Assembly: GCA_020850325.1 (NCBI GenBank)
Contig: JADZEW010000013.1
Location: forward strand, 1-64,000
Source of the DNA: Methanoregulaceae archaeon
Lineage (GTDB): Bacteria > Armatimonadota > Fimbriimonadia > Fimbriimonadales > Fimbriimonadaceae
DNA length: 64,000 nt
Direction of reading: 5' to 3'
The translations under genes were made by a program, and so were the position numbers. Each line of letters starts with the position of its first letter. Position 1 is the first letter of the stretch. The notes under the pieces were generated by a model, which saw nothing but the letters and a program-made list of their open reading frames with translations, did no database searches and was not told where the DNA came from. Of the stretch, positions 50,604 through 61,721 are shown piece by piece.

Positions 50604-50954
50604 TTACATTGAGTAGAAGAAGCGCTCTTCGGTGATCCGGCCATCCTTGACCGTGTAGACCCCGACCTCTTCCATCACGTACCGGGTTCCCGATTCTTTC
50701 TCGGTGACGTCCATGTTGTAGATCACCGCGAACTGGTCGCCGTGAGGAAACGGTCCCTTGGCGTTGCCGCTGTGGGTCTCCATGGTCTGTTCCCACCACT
50801 CGTTCTTGGCGTTGATAGCGTCCATCCCCTTGTACTCTTTGCCGTCGGACTCGACGCTCAGAATGTCGTTCGAGTAAAGGTTCTGATAGATCGGGCCGAA
50901 CTCGCCCTTGTTGAAATGCTCGACCAGTTGCTGGCCTACTTCGTGTGCGGTCAT
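50604..50954 (-). CDS. SnoaL-like (NTF2-fold) protein
   Basis: 116 aa from the ATG at 50954, with GGGAGG nine bases upstream. HEVGQQLVEHFNKGEFGPIYQNLY and FAVIYNMDVTEKESGTRYVMEEVGVYTVKDGRI are typical of the NTF2/SnoaL cone-shaped fold. The function of stand-alone members is usually unknown, and no catalytic residues are evident. Confidence 0.85.
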   Translation of the reverse strand: MTAHEVGQQLVEHFNKGEFGPIYQNLYSNDILSVESDGKEYKGMDAINAKNEWWEQTMETHSGNAKGPFPHGDQFAVIYNMDVTEKESGTRYVMEEVGVYTVKDGRITEERFFYSM

Positions 50955-51075
50955 GTCACTTGCCTCCCGGGGCATGCCCCTGCAGAAATACTAGCACCCG
51001 AATGTTACGGTTCGAATGTGGGATGTCGAAAGACCTATGCGGCATTCCACACTCGACAATCTACAGCCGCTACCC

Positions 51076-51618
51076 TCAGACTCTCGGCACTTCCCTCTCC
51101 GAAGCACCCTCCAGCTCGAAATACTCACCGTGCTTGACCCCGGCAACGCCCGCCACCAGGCTCGAAGGAAACGCCTCAACCTTCGTGTTCAGATCTCGAA
51201 CGCACGCGTTGTAATACTGCCGCGCTCTTGCCAGCTTGGTCTCGGTCTCGGATAGTTCTCGCTGGAGATTGAGAAAGTTGTCGCTCGATCGCAGCTCGGG
51301 ATACTGCTCCGCCAGGAACAGCGCCCGATGCACCGCCGTGCCCAGCTGCCCCTCGGCATCCGCCCGCTCCGGTAGAGACCTCGCTTCCATCGCATGGCTC
51401 CGCGCGGTAGAGATCGCCTCGAACAGCGTCGCCTCGTGCGAGGCATAAGCCTTCACTGCAGTCACCAAGTTCGGGATCAGCTCCGCCCGGCGCTTCAGAT
51501 ACACGTCTACGTCGGCCCAGGCATTCTTGGTCAGCTGCCGCATGCGGATCAGGCCGTTGTAGAGAACAACGAATCCTCCAAACCCGGCAACGGCGAGGCC
51601 AACGAGCAGGTACTCCAT
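51076..51618 (-). CDS. LemA family protein
   Basis: 180 aa. One N-terminal transmembrane helix (YLLVGLAVAGFGGFVVLYN) is followed by LTKNAWADVDVYLKRRAELIPNLVTAVKAYASHE and RQYYNACVRDLNTKVEAFPSSLVAG, the LemA signatures. It forms a long helical bundle outside or at the membrane. Its function is unknown in most bacteria. No htpX or TPM-domain partner gene is adjacent. Confidence 0.93.
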   Translation of the reverse strand: MEYLLVGLAVAGFGGFVVLYNGLIRMRQLTKNAWADVDVYLKRRAELIPNLVTAVKAYASHEATLFEAISTARSHAMEARSLPERADAEGQLGTAVHRALFLAEQYPELRSSDNFLNLQRELSETETKLARARQYYNACVRDLNTKVEAFPSSLVAGVAGVKHGEYFELEGASEREVPRV

Positions 51619-51680
51619 GCCTCAGTATGACGATTTCACGCCTGTGGTTTATAGTGACGGTGAGGGGAGAGACCCGTATT

Positions 51681-52250
51681 ATGAAAAGTGCATTAACATC
51701 GTTGATGGTCCTGAGCGTTGTCCAGGTTGCGACAGCTCAAATCAATGTGGCGGCATCTGCAAACGGCGGAGTCGCCACGCAGAGCTCGCTCTGGTCAGCC
51801 GGATCGACCGCCGACAAAGCGAACGACGGAAACCGGGACGCGCGCTGGTCGATGAACTCGATTCAACACACCAACTTTGAGCTGGGCGCATGGTGGAGAG
51901 TTGCTTTTAGCGGCGCGTACGCGATCGACGAAATCAATCTCTGGAATCGCGATGACGGCCTGTCGACCCGGATCAACCTGTTCAATGTCGAGCTCTTTCA
52001 CAACGGCAATGTCGTATGGAGTTCGCTCAATAATGTGTTCGTCGATGACATCAACGATGGCTTAACCACAACGATTGGCATGCGCTTCCTTCCTGGCAGT
52101 GTGGTTGCCGACTCCATGCGGGTCCAGCTGGCTCAGTCGAACTACCTACACATGGCGGAAGTTGAGGCGTACAGCCCGGTTCCTGAACCGGCTACGATGG
52201 CCGCGTTGGGCATGGGAGTGGTTGCACTCCTTCGACGTCGCCGACGCTGA
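51681..52250 (+). CDS. PEP-CTERM protein 3 with F5/8 type C-like domain
   Basis: 189 aa from the ATG at 51681, preceded by a GAGGGGAGAG site; the frame is open 18 codons further. Signal SALTSLMVLSVVQVATAQ. The domain (25-160) reads NVAASANGGVATQSSLWSAG, ANDGNRDARW and WWRVAFSGAYAIDEINLWNR, a discoidin-like (F5/8 type C) carbohydrate- or surface-binding sandwich. The tail is VPEPATMAALGMGVVALLRRRRR. It is probably anchored to or shed into the surface matrix. Confidence 0.9.
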   Translation: MKSALTSLMVLSVVQVATAQINVAASANGGVATQSSLWSAGSTADKANDGNRDARWSMNSIQHTNFELGAWWRVAFSGAYAIDEINLWNRDDGLSTRINLFNVELFHNGNVVWSSLNNVFVDDINDGLTTTIGMRFLPGSVVADSMRVQLAQSNYLHMAEVEAYSPVPEPATMAALGMGVVALLRRRRR

Positions 52251-52390
52251 AGCACGTCAGACTCACGGTCGGCAGGCGGCTCGGAACTTACCTCACGGAA
52301 GGTAAACTTTCGAGCAACTGCGACTCCCTCCTGCGCCAATGACGTCGTCTCCTGGGTGCGCAATCCTATTAAGGAGATTCAGCTTCGCTT

Positions 52391-55090
<2,700 letters not shown>

Positions 55091-55348
55091 GTCTGGGATT
55101 GGCCTGGGCCGGCTCGAATCCGTTCGTGCTGGCCCGGGTTTATGGCTCCCGCTCACGGCTGCGCATCAACTCTACTCCTCCGGGGTCGTGAACCTGAGTT
55201 CCCGCAATTGTGCGAGTTTGACCCAGGACGGGAACTGCCTCGCGAGCAGCCGTGTTGCATTAGTCACAAGCTCAGATTCCTCCAAGAAACATCGAGCCTC
55301 CTCCCCCTCCAAAGCCCCGACCCCCCTCAGTCGGGGCTTTTCAAATTG
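55091..55348. other. Intergenic region between ppdK and translin gene
   Basis: This contains an imperfect GC-rich hairpin (about 55102-55137, GGCCTGGGCCGGC with GCTGGCCCGGG, then TTTATGG), which could end the ppdK message, and the bidirectional terminator at 55312-55341. No ORF or RNA family was recognised in the remaining ~170 bases. Confidence 0.4.
55312..55341. terminator. Bidirectional intrinsic terminator
   Basis: AAGCCCCGAC (55312-55321) pairs perfectly with GTCGGGGCTT (55330-55339) across an 8-base C-rich loop. TTTTC follows on the plus strand and TTTGG on the minus strand. It serves ppdK and the convergent translin operon. Confidence 0.85.
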
Positions 55349-55972
55349 TCACAGCCGCTCGCGGGTCGCGCGAAGCTCGGCGACAAGTTCCTGCTGACTC
55401 TTCGTGGTCGTAAGGTCGCTGCGAGTCCGCTCGATCACCGCGCGTAGAGCATCGCAGGTCCGACGCAGGCCGTGGGTCATCGAGTCGCTGTAATCAAAGG
55501 TGATCAGTTCCTCGTAGATTGTCTCCATTTGGCCGAGAATCCACGCCGCTTCATCAAGGCGTCCCGCTCTCATCTCGTCGAGCGCGAAGCGCCGGCACTC
55601 CGACGCCGCCTCTCCCATGCCGTTCAGGTACGTCATGATGCCGACGCCGAGATCATCGGGCCCGGGAATCGCGTTTCGGTGGACAATCGCGAACACCGCA
55701 TGGGCCTCGACCATTTCCTTCTCGGCATCGTGAAGGTAGCCGGCGTAAAAGAGCGATCCGTGCGGACGCAAAACGTCACGCGCCTCCTGCGAAACGCGTC
55801 GCGTCTCGGCCAACAACTTCTCGGCCTCGGCAAACTGATGACGATGGATGTGGCGGATACTCCGCGCAGACGCTTGCGTCAGGGTTCGACACTTCGCCAA
55901 CCCCTGCTCGCGAGCCTCGTGCATACGCTGCGCCTCGGCGCGCAGCGCCTCAGAAATCTCTTCCCAGTTCAT
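55349..55972 (-). CDS. Translin family protein
   Basis: 207 aa. All-helical translin fold: ASARSIRHIHRHQFAEAEKLL near 34-54, FYAGYLHDAEKEMVEAHAVFAI, GVGIMTYLNGMGEAASECRR and SMTHGLRRTCDALRAVIERTRSD. Translins bind single-stranded nucleic acids. Bacterial and archaeal forms are little studied, and catalytic residues of the TRAX subunit were not identified. It overlaps radC by 4 bp and ends the three-gene operon. Confidence 0.85.
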   Translation of the reverse strand: MNWEEISEALRAEAQRMHEAREQGLAKCRTLTQASARSIRHIHRHQFAEAEKLLAETRRVSQEARDVLRPHGSLFYAGYLHDAEKEMVEAHAVFAIVHRNAIPGPDDLGVGIMTYLNGMGEAASECRRFALDEMRAGRLDEAAWILGQMETIYEELITFDYSDSMTHGLRRTCDALRAVIERTRSDLTTTKSQQELVAELRATRERL

Positions 55973-56613
55973 TGAATGACCCCCATTTCTCGTAACGAAA
56001 CAAATCGGCGCTCGCCCAAGATCACGTGGTCGAGCAGTCGAATGTCGAGCATGTCCCCAACCTCCTTGAGCCGCTTCGTTACGTTGATATCTTCCGGGCT
56101 TGGTGTCGGGTCGCCGCTCGGATGATTGTGGGCGACAATCATGCTCACCGCACCCTCTCGAATCGCTTCTCGGAATACTTCGCGCGGCCCAACCAGCGAC
56201 GCGTTCACCGTACCGATGTGGATGGTCACCGCCCGCAAGACAAACGCCTTGGAGTCGAGGTAGACGGCCACGAAGTGTTCGCGCTTCTCGGGTCGCAGGT
56301 GATCGAACATGGCGGCAATGTCCTCGGGTGACTCAATGATGTCGCGATGCCCCTTGCCCGCCCCGCCTGTGCGCCTGCCAAGTTCGATCAGTGCTTGGGC
56401 CCGGGTCGCCTCAAAGACCGTCAATCCTGCACGATCGCGCAACGTCTCAGTAGTGAGTTCGGCCAAATGGTTGATGCCCCCCAGTAACTGGAACACCTCT
56501 CGCGCCGCGACATCGCTGACGTCCTCTTCTCGACGCGCCAGACCCACCGCGAGGAGATCGATTGGCGCCGCGGCCGCGACTCCCGAGTCCCGCACCCGTT
56601 CAAATGCGTTCAT
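55969..56613 (-). CDS. radC: RadC family JAB-domain protein
   Basis: 214 aa. Residues 1-85 hold a helix-hairpin-helix-like region. The C-terminal JAMM/MPN domain has HFVAVYLDSKAFVLRAVTIHIG and VAHNHPSGDPTPSPEDI, giving the HxH-x7-D metal set with an upstream Glu. RadC is annotated as a DNA repair protein, but its role is uncertain; many are metalloproteases or isopeptidases. It overlaps the DUF6941 gene and the translin gene by 4 bp each. Confidence 0.93.
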   Translation of the reverse strand: MNAFERVRDSGVAAAAPIDLLAVGLARREEDVSDVAAREVFQLLGGINHLAELTTETLRDRAGLTVFEATRAQALIELGRRTGGAGKGHRDIIESPEDIAAMFDHLRPEKREHFVAVYLDSKAFVLRAVTIHIGTVNASLVGPREVFREAIREGAVSMIVAHNHPSGDPTPSPEDINVTKRLKEVGDMLDIRLLDHVILGERRFVSLREMGVIQ

Positions 56614-57008
56614 GCCGTTTCGGGGGGCGTCAGCTGGACCAGCTCGATCCCGTGCTCGGCGACCTGCTCGCCGTTGTAGAAGATGTTGACTTGGTAGTTG
56701 CCGGGGGCGACGAAAGTCAAATCTCGGATGCAGTGAAGCTGATGGAGCGTTTGCTTCGGGCCATTGATCTCCAGGCTCCCGCGAATCTCGGCCAGCACCT
56801 TTCCGTCCGGATCGATGACCGTGACGAGGATCTCCTGGGTCGTGCCCTCGTCTTCGTTGTCGGTTTCAATGCCATTGACGACGTAGAGCTCCCGATGTAG
56901 GGCGGGAAACTGGTAGGCGTAGAGACGATCGGTGATTCCGGCCACATTGGGCTTGCCGTCCCCGGTGACATTGGCATAATCGGCCACGAGCGCATAACGA
57001 AGTCGCAT
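56610..57008 (-). CDS. DUF6941-like protein
   Basis: 132 aa. ALVADYANVTGDGKPNVAGITDRLY and EILVTVIDPDGKVLAEIRGSLEI fit the DUF6941 pattern: a small beta-sandwich with a Asp near the start and a DPDG turn. It is cytoplasmic with no signal peptide. It leads the RadC-translin operon, all joined by ATGA overlaps, and diverges from infC. The function is unknown. Confidence 0.65.
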   Translation of the reverse strand: MRLRYALVADYANVTGDGKPNVAGITDRLYAYQFPALHRELYVVNGIETDNEDEGTTQEILVTVIDPDGKVLAEIRGSLEINGPKQTLHQLHCIRDLTFVAPGNYQVNIFYNGEQVAEHGIELVQLTPPETA

Positions 57009-57093
57009 GGTTCGGCAAGGTTACCGCCTCGCTGAATCGGGCCGAAGAGTGAGAACATCGTGCAACTCCAGCCCCCGCCTCAATCGTCCGAGA

Positions 57094-57099
57094 TATACT
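57094..57099 (+). promoter_or_regulatory. Possible -10 box for infC operon
   Basis: TATACT lies 44 bases before the infC AUA start. No convincing -35 was found. A short stem (GCGC...GCGC, about 57107-57126) follows in the leader and may take part in translational control. Confidence 0.35.
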
Positions 57100-57142
57100 G
57101 TGAATAGTGCGCGGGGTTTGTCGCGCCTAGAGGTGACTGAAG

Positions 57143-57778
57143 ATAAGGAAGTTCCGAAGAGATACCCGACCGGATCCCGGCCCCCCGGTCAATGATCGTG
57201 TCCTGCGTTTTCGAGACGTTCGTGTCATTGGGGCAGATGGCGAACAACTCGGCGTGATCCCCAGTCGTGAAGCGCTGACCATCGCCCGCGAGCATGGTCT
57301 CGACCTTGTGATGGTTGCGCCCAACGCCCAGCCACCGGTGTGCCGAATCATCGATTACGGCAAGTACAAGTACGAAACCGGCAAGCAGACGAAGGAGAAC
57401 AAGCGCAAAACCCAAGACGTAAAGGGTATAAAGATCAGTCCGAGGATTGCGGAACACGACATCCAGACGGCACTGAAGAAGGCCATCGGCTTCCTAGAAG
57501 ACGGTGACAAGGTGAAAATCACCTGCCAGTTCAGAGCCCGTGAAGTCACCCACCCTGAACTCGGCCGAAAGCGGCTCGACCTGATGGCGGAACGCGTGGC
57601 GGACATCGCCGTCGTGGAACGCGCACCGTCGATGGAAGGCCGTTTGATGACGATGGTGCTCGCACCCAAGCCATCGACAGGAAAAAAGAATGTCAAAGCT
57701 GAAGACAAACAAGACCGCGGCGAAGCGATTCAAGATCACGGGCTCGGGGAAGATAACCCGCCGGCGGAGCCACAATAA
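57143..57778 (+). CDS. infC: Translation initiation factor IF-3, AUA start
   Basis: 211 aa. The frame between a TGA at 57134 and the conserved [20 protein letters not shown] has no ATG, GTG or TTG. ATA at 57143 lies 7 bases after GAGGTG (57130-57135), so AUA is the likely start. The IF3 N-domain is followed by the linker lysines ([18 protein letters not shown]) and C-domain ([26 protein letters not shown]). The last 30 codons form a tail read through the start of rpmI in another frame. Rare starts in infC permit autoregulation by IF-3. Confidence 0.9.
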   Translation: MRKFRRDTRPDPGPPVNDRVLRFRDVRVIGADGEQLGVIPSREALTIAREHGLDLVMVAPNAQPPVCRIIDYGKYKYETGKQTKENKRKTQDVKGIKISPRIAEHDIQTALKKAIGFLEDGDKVKITCQFRAREVTHPELGRKRLDLMAERVADIAVVERAPSMEGRLMTMVLAPKPSTGKKNVKAEDKQDRGEAIQDHGLGEDNPPAEPQ

Positions 57779-57887
57779 CCACCAGTTCTTGCACAAGAGC
57801 GGTGCGCAAAAGCGACGTCTGGAAGAAGAACCGACCCTGTTCAAGGGCGAAAAGAACCGCGTGAAGCGGATGCTTGGCCTAGCTTAG
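57690..57887 (+). CDS. rpmI: 50S ribosomal protein L35
   Basis: 65 aa. [21 protein letters not shown] is the L35 signature, and [25 protein letters not shown] closes it. AGGAAAA precedes the ATG. The first 89 bases lie inside infC in a different frame, so translation must re-initiate or start internally. Confidence 0.96.
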   Translation: MSKLKTNKTAAKRFKITGSGKITRRRSHNNHQFLHKSGAQKRRLEEEPTLFKGEKNRVKRMLGLA

Positions 57888-57960
57888 CGTTCTGCTCCCA
57901 CTCTACCGCTACCGCCCACATTGGGCTGGGAACCGGTCACGACCGTAAACGAGGAAAACA

Positions 57961-58308
57961 ATGGCAAGAATCAAACGTGGCCTGATGCGCCACAAGCGTC
58001 ACAAGAAGATCATCAAGAAGGCGTCCGGCTATTTCGGGCGCAAGAAGAACGTCTTCAGCCGTGCTCACGAGCAGGTGATGAAGTCGGGACAATACGCGTT
58101 CCGCGACCGCCGTGCCAAGAAGCGCGATTTCCGCCGGCTTTGGATCAGCCGAATCAGCGCCGCCTGCGACCAGTGCGACGTCAAGTACAACCAGCTCATC
58201 CACGGACTGACCGACAAAGGCATTCAGGTCAACCGAAAGATGCTCAGCGAACTTGCGATCCACGACATGGATGCGTTCCGCGCGCTCGTCAAGCAAGCCA
58301 CGGCGTAA
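57961..58308 (+). CDS. rplT: 50S ribosomal protein L20
   Basis: 115 aa, usual length. ARIKRGLMRHKRHKKIIKKA and YAFRDRRAKKRDFRRLWISR are diagnostic of L20. It has a GAGGAAA ribosome site. The 73-base gap after rpmI is predicted to fold and may be the L20 autoregulatory site known from other bacteria, but this was not tested. The operon ends at a strong terminator. Confidence 0.97.
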   Translation: MARIKRGLMRHKRHKKIIKKASGYFGRKKNVFSRAHEQVMKSGQYAFRDRRAKKRDFRRLWISRISAACDQCDVKYNQLIHGLTDKGIQVNRKMLSELAIHDMDAFRALVKQATA

Positions 58309-58321
58309 GATCGGCTTCAGC

Positions 58322-58357
58322 AAGCCCCTCGGTCGTTCGATCGAGGGGCTTTTTTTC
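58322..58357 (+). terminator. Intrinsic terminator of infC-rpmI-rplT
   Basis: AAGCCCCTCG (58322-58331) pairs with CGAGGGGCTT (58342-58351), followed by a run of T to 58357. It lies 14 bases after the rplT stop. Confidence 0.95.
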
Positions 58358-58427
58358 TTCTCACGTTGGCCATTGGGCATCTAGGACCTAGAGAACTCCG
58401 TCTAGGTGCCACAATCTCCCTATTGCC

Positions 58428-59870
58428 ATGTTCGGACTCCACCGCGAGATGCTCATCGACGGACACTTCGTCGGTGGCCCCTGTGACCAAGCCGTCGGCA
58501 AGCTCGTTGTCCGAAACCCATACGACGGCCAGGTCATTGGCACTGCCGCCGAGGGGGGGTGGTCCGAAGCCAACACGGCTCTCGCCGCCGCCCAAGATGC
58601 CTTCCAGAGGCAGGACTTCCCTTCCGAGGCCCGCCGAGCCTTGCTCATCCGCATTGCCGACCTCGTGGAAGAGCGCGCCGAAGAACTCGCCGAGGTCCTC
58701 GTCTACGAAATCGGCAAGCCGATCACGTGGGCTCGCGGCGAAGTCACCCGCACCGCCGTCACCTTTCGGCTGGCCGCTGATGCCGTCGAACTCATGCGTC
58801 CCGAGCCAGTCGAGCTTCCCTACGACGCTCGCGCGAAGGACTACGAAGCCCACGTCGCCCGATTCCCGATCGGCGTCGTGCTCGCCATCGTCCCCTACAA
58901 CTGGCCCTACAACCTCACCGCCCACAAGATCGCGCCCGCCCTCGCCGCCGGCAACACCGTGGTGGTTAAGCCAAGCAGCCTCGCTCCGCTCAGCACGCTT
59001 TCGCTCATCCGGCTGATCCACGAGGCCGGGTGCCCTCCGGGCTGGGTGAATGCCGTGGTCGTTCCCTCCGCGATTGCCCAGAAGATGGCCCTCGACTCGC
59101 GAGTCGCCAAAATCAGCTTCACCGGCTCGCCCGCCGTAGGATGGATGCTGAAGGAAAAGCTGCCCTACAAGCGCGTGACCCTCGAACTCGGCGGCGATGC
59201 CGCCGCCATCGTGGCCGAGGATGCCGACCTCGATTGGGCCATCCCACGCATCGCCGCCGGAGCCTACGGCTACGCCGGCCAGGTGTGCATCTCCGTCCAA
59301 CATGTGTGGGCGGACCGCTCTCGCTACGACGAAGTCAAGTCCAGGCTCATCGAGGCGACAAAGGACTGCCCTACCGGAGACCCCCGCGATGAGCGCATGG
59401 TCTGCGGCCCGCTCATCTCATCGACCGAGGCCGAACGCGTCATGCATTGGATTGCCGAAGCCTGCAGCCAAGGCGCTACTCTCCTAGCCGGTGGAGGCAG
59501 GAGCGGCAACATCGTCGAGCCGACCCTCCTCGAGAACGTCCCCAACGCCAGCAAACTGGGTTGCGAGGAGGTCTTCGGCCCGGTACTCACCCTTCGGCCC
59601 TACAACGACATCGCCGAGCCGATCGCCCACATCAACGCAAGCCCCTTCGGCATCCACACCGGCGTGTTCACCCAGAACGACCTCCTGGCGCGGCGCGCCT
59701 TCCAAGAGCTTGACGTTGGCGGAGTAGTGATCGACGACTTTCCGACGCTCCGCTTTGACGTTCTTCCCTACGGCGGCGTAAGAAAGAGCGGGTTCGGCCG
59801 CGAGGGAGTTCGCTATGCTCTCGAAGAGATGACCGAGTTGCGTTCTCTTGTACGCCGACGTCCGAGCTAG
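58428..59870 (+). CDS. NAD(P)-dependent aldehyde dehydrogenase
   Basis: 480 aa; an ATG at 58449 is an alternative start. VPYNWPYN, ELGGDAAAIV with the general-base Glu, and GYAGQVCISVQHVW with the catalytic Cys are the ALDH active-site motifs. FTGSPAVGWML is the cofactor loop and FGREGVRYALEEMTE the C-terminus. The QVCISVQ form is seen in glycolaldehyde, lactaldehyde and non-phosphorylating glyceraldehyde-3-phosphate dehydrogenases. The substrate is not fixed. It ends 6 bp before the PBP2 gene. Confidence 0.92.
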   Translation: MFGLHREMLIDGHFVGGPCDQAVGKLVVRNPYDGQVIGTAAEGGWSEANTALAAAQDAFQRQDFPSEARRALLIRIADLVEERAEELAEVLVYEIGKPITWARGEVTRTAVTFRLAADAVELMRPEPVELPYDARAKDYEAHVARFPIGVVLAIVPYNWPYNLTAHKIAPALAAGNTVVVKPSSLAPLSTLSLIRLIHEAGCPPGWVNAVVVPSAIAQKMALDSRVAKISFTGSPAVGWMLKEKLPYKRVTLELGGDAAAIVAEDADLDWAIPRIAAGAYGYAGQVCISVQHVWADRSRYDEVKSRLIEATKDCPTGDPRDERMVCGPLISSTEAERVMHWIAEACSQGATLLAGGGRSGNIVEPTLLENVPNASKLGCEEVFGPVLTLRPYNDIAEPIAHINASPFGIHTGVFTQNDLLARRAFQELDVGGVVIDDFPTLRFDVLPYGGVRKSGFGREGVRYALEEMTELRSLVRRRPS

Positions 59871-59876
59871 TCGACC

Positions 59877-61721
59877 ATGTCCGTCATCCATGCCCCCCAC
59901 AAGCCCGAGCTCGATGCCCGCCAGGGCATGTTCTTGGCGGCGACCAGCGGCGTGTTGCTCATCTTCCTCATTCGGCTCTGGTACCTCCAAGTTGTCAGCG
60001 CGGACGACTACCTGCTGGCCGCGGACAAGTATCGGCGAAGCACCGTCGAGACCCTCGCCCCGCGCGGACTGATCTATGACCGCCAGAGCAACCTGATCGC
60101 CGGGGTCCGACCCGAACTCGTGGTTACGGCCATTCCGAATGAGATCAAGAAGAAACCGTGGGTGATCGACAAGGTCGCGGGCATGCTCGACGCCGACCCC
60201 AAGAAGCTCATGGAGAAGGTCGAGGACGCGACCGCTCGGCCCTATCTCCCTTCCCCCATCTATGTCGGCGCGAAGATCGACGTCGCGTCTCGGATCGCCG
60301 AGGCGGGCGAGTTCCTGCCGGGGATCGGTGTGGTCACGATGCCCATGCGGCACTACCCGAACACCCGCGACCTGGCCCATCTGCTCGGCTACGTGTGGAC
60401 GCCCGATCCGAACGACGTCAAGCGTTTTGAGGAGAACGAGTGGTCGCTGCCCGCATACGTGGGCAAACAGGGCATCGAGTGGTCGCTGGAGAACTACCTC
60501 ATGGGCAAGCCGGGAACTGAGACGGTCGAAGTCGACGCTCGACGTCGTCCGGTTCGCGTGGCCGGACGCGAGAACCCGACCCCCGGCGATCGACTGATCC
60601 TCACCATCGACCGCGACCTGCAGAAGTTCGCCAACGAGCAGCTTGCCGAGGCGCAAGAGCGGATCGGCTCGACCAAAGGTAGCGCCATCGTCGCCCTCGA
60701 CCCCACAACGGGCGAGGTGTTGTGCCTCGCCAGCCACCCCACCTACGACACCAACCTCTTCCGGGGGGGCATCTCGCGCGCCGACTTCAAGGCGTTGCAG
60801 GAGAACCCCGCCAACCCGATGTGGAACCGGGCGATCGCCGGCCAATACTCGCCGGGTTCCACCTTCAAGATTATCACGACCATTGCCGCCGCGCAGGCCG
60901 GCATTTGGGACCCCAACCGAGCCGTCATCTGCCGGGGCTACTACGAGATCGGCAACCGCAAAGTCAAGTGTCTCGGCAATCACGGCGCGGTCACCTTCCG
61001 CACGGCGTTCACCAAGTCGTGCAACGCCTACTTCAGCGACTTCGGACTCCGATCGAAGCGCCAGGGACTCATCGACGCCTCCGAGGCCGCCGGGCTCCAT
61101 CAGCGCACCGGCATCGAGCTTCGCGGCGAAGCCACCGGCACCTTGCCGACCGATGATTGGATCCGCCGCGTCCAGCGCAAGAAGCCCGGCGAGAAGATCG
61201 AGTGGTATCCGGGCATGACCGTGAACATGGGCATCGGCCAGGGCGAAGTCAACGCCACGCCGCTGCAGATGGCCAACGTCGCCGCTCTGGTGGCGAATAG
61301 TGGCGTGAACTACCGCCCCCACCTCTTGAAGGCGCGCATCACGCCGGATGGCCGCGTTGACACGCCTCCCGAGGAACTCCACCGCGTCGACGTGGACCCG
61401 CGGGTTTGGAGCGAGCTCCGTTCCGCCATGGTGAACGTTATCGAAACCGGGACCGCTCGCGTGGCCCAAATCCCCGGCGTTCGATGGGGCGGAAAGACCG
61501 GTTCGACCGAGAGCACGGGCAAAAAACTCACCCACAGCTGGTTTGTCGGATTCGCTCCGGCGGACAACCCTCGCATCGCCATCGCGATCGTTCTCGAGGA
61601 AGCTGGCCACGGCTCCGACTTCGCCGCACCGCTCGCCGCCCGCATCGTCTCGCGATTCCTGAAGGGTGCGCCCAAAACCCCTTCCGCAGCCGTTGACAAG
61701 CCCGCCGCTCCTAGTCCATAA
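59877..61721 (+). CDS. mrdA: Penicillin-binding protein 2 (elongation transpeptidase)
   Basis: 614 aa. One transmembrane helix lies at about 20-38 and a PBP dimerisation domain at 50-230 (TLAPRGLIYDRQSN). The transpeptidase domain has SPGSTFK (SxxK), KSCNAYF (SxN) and GGKTGSTE (KTG). MNMGIGQGEV-like region NMGIGQGEVNATPLQMA is typical of PBP2. It cross-links peptidoglycan with RodA during elongation. No rodA or mreBCD is adjacent. The C-terminal tail is Pro/Ala-rich. Confidence 0.93.
   Translation: MSVIHAPHKPELDARQGMFLAATSGVLLIFLIRLWYLQVVSADDYLLAADKYRRSTVETLAPRGLIYDRQSNLIAGVRPELVVTAIPNEIKKKPWVIDKVAGMLDADPKKLMEKVEDATARPYLPSPIYVGAKIDVASRIAEAGEFLPGIGVVTMPMRHYPNTRDLAHLLGYVWTPDPNDVKRFEENEWSLPAYVGKQGIEWSLENYLMGKPGTETVEVDARRRPVRVAGRENPTPGDRLILTIDRDLQKFANEQLAEAQERIGSTKGSAIVALDPTTGEVLCLASHPTYDTNLFRGGISRADFKALQENPANPMWNRAIAGQYSPGSTFKIITTIAAAQAGIWDPNRAVICRGYYEIGNRKVKCLGNHGAVTFRTAFTKSCNAYFSDFGLRSKRQGLIDASEAAGLHQRTGIELRGEATGTLPTDDWIRRVQRKKPGEKIEWYPGMTVNMGIGQGEVNATPLQMANVAALVANSGVNYRPHLLKARITPDGRVDTPPEELHRVDVDPRVWSELRSAMVNVIETGTARVAQIPGVRWGGKTGSTESTGKKLTHSWFVGFAPADNPRIAIAIVLEEAGHGSDFAAPLAARIVSRFLKGAPKTPSAAVDKPAAPSP

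Noticed and set aside
51011-51055. Possible solo flank of the groESL-type inverted-repeat element (ATGTGGGATGTCGA and CCACACTCGAC)
   Set aside because: Similar words only; the two parts do not form a convincing inverted repeat and no small gene is enclosed.
59484-61610. 708-codon minus-strand frame opposite ALDH and PBP2
   Set aside because: It spans two real genes with strong active-site motifs and has no family features.
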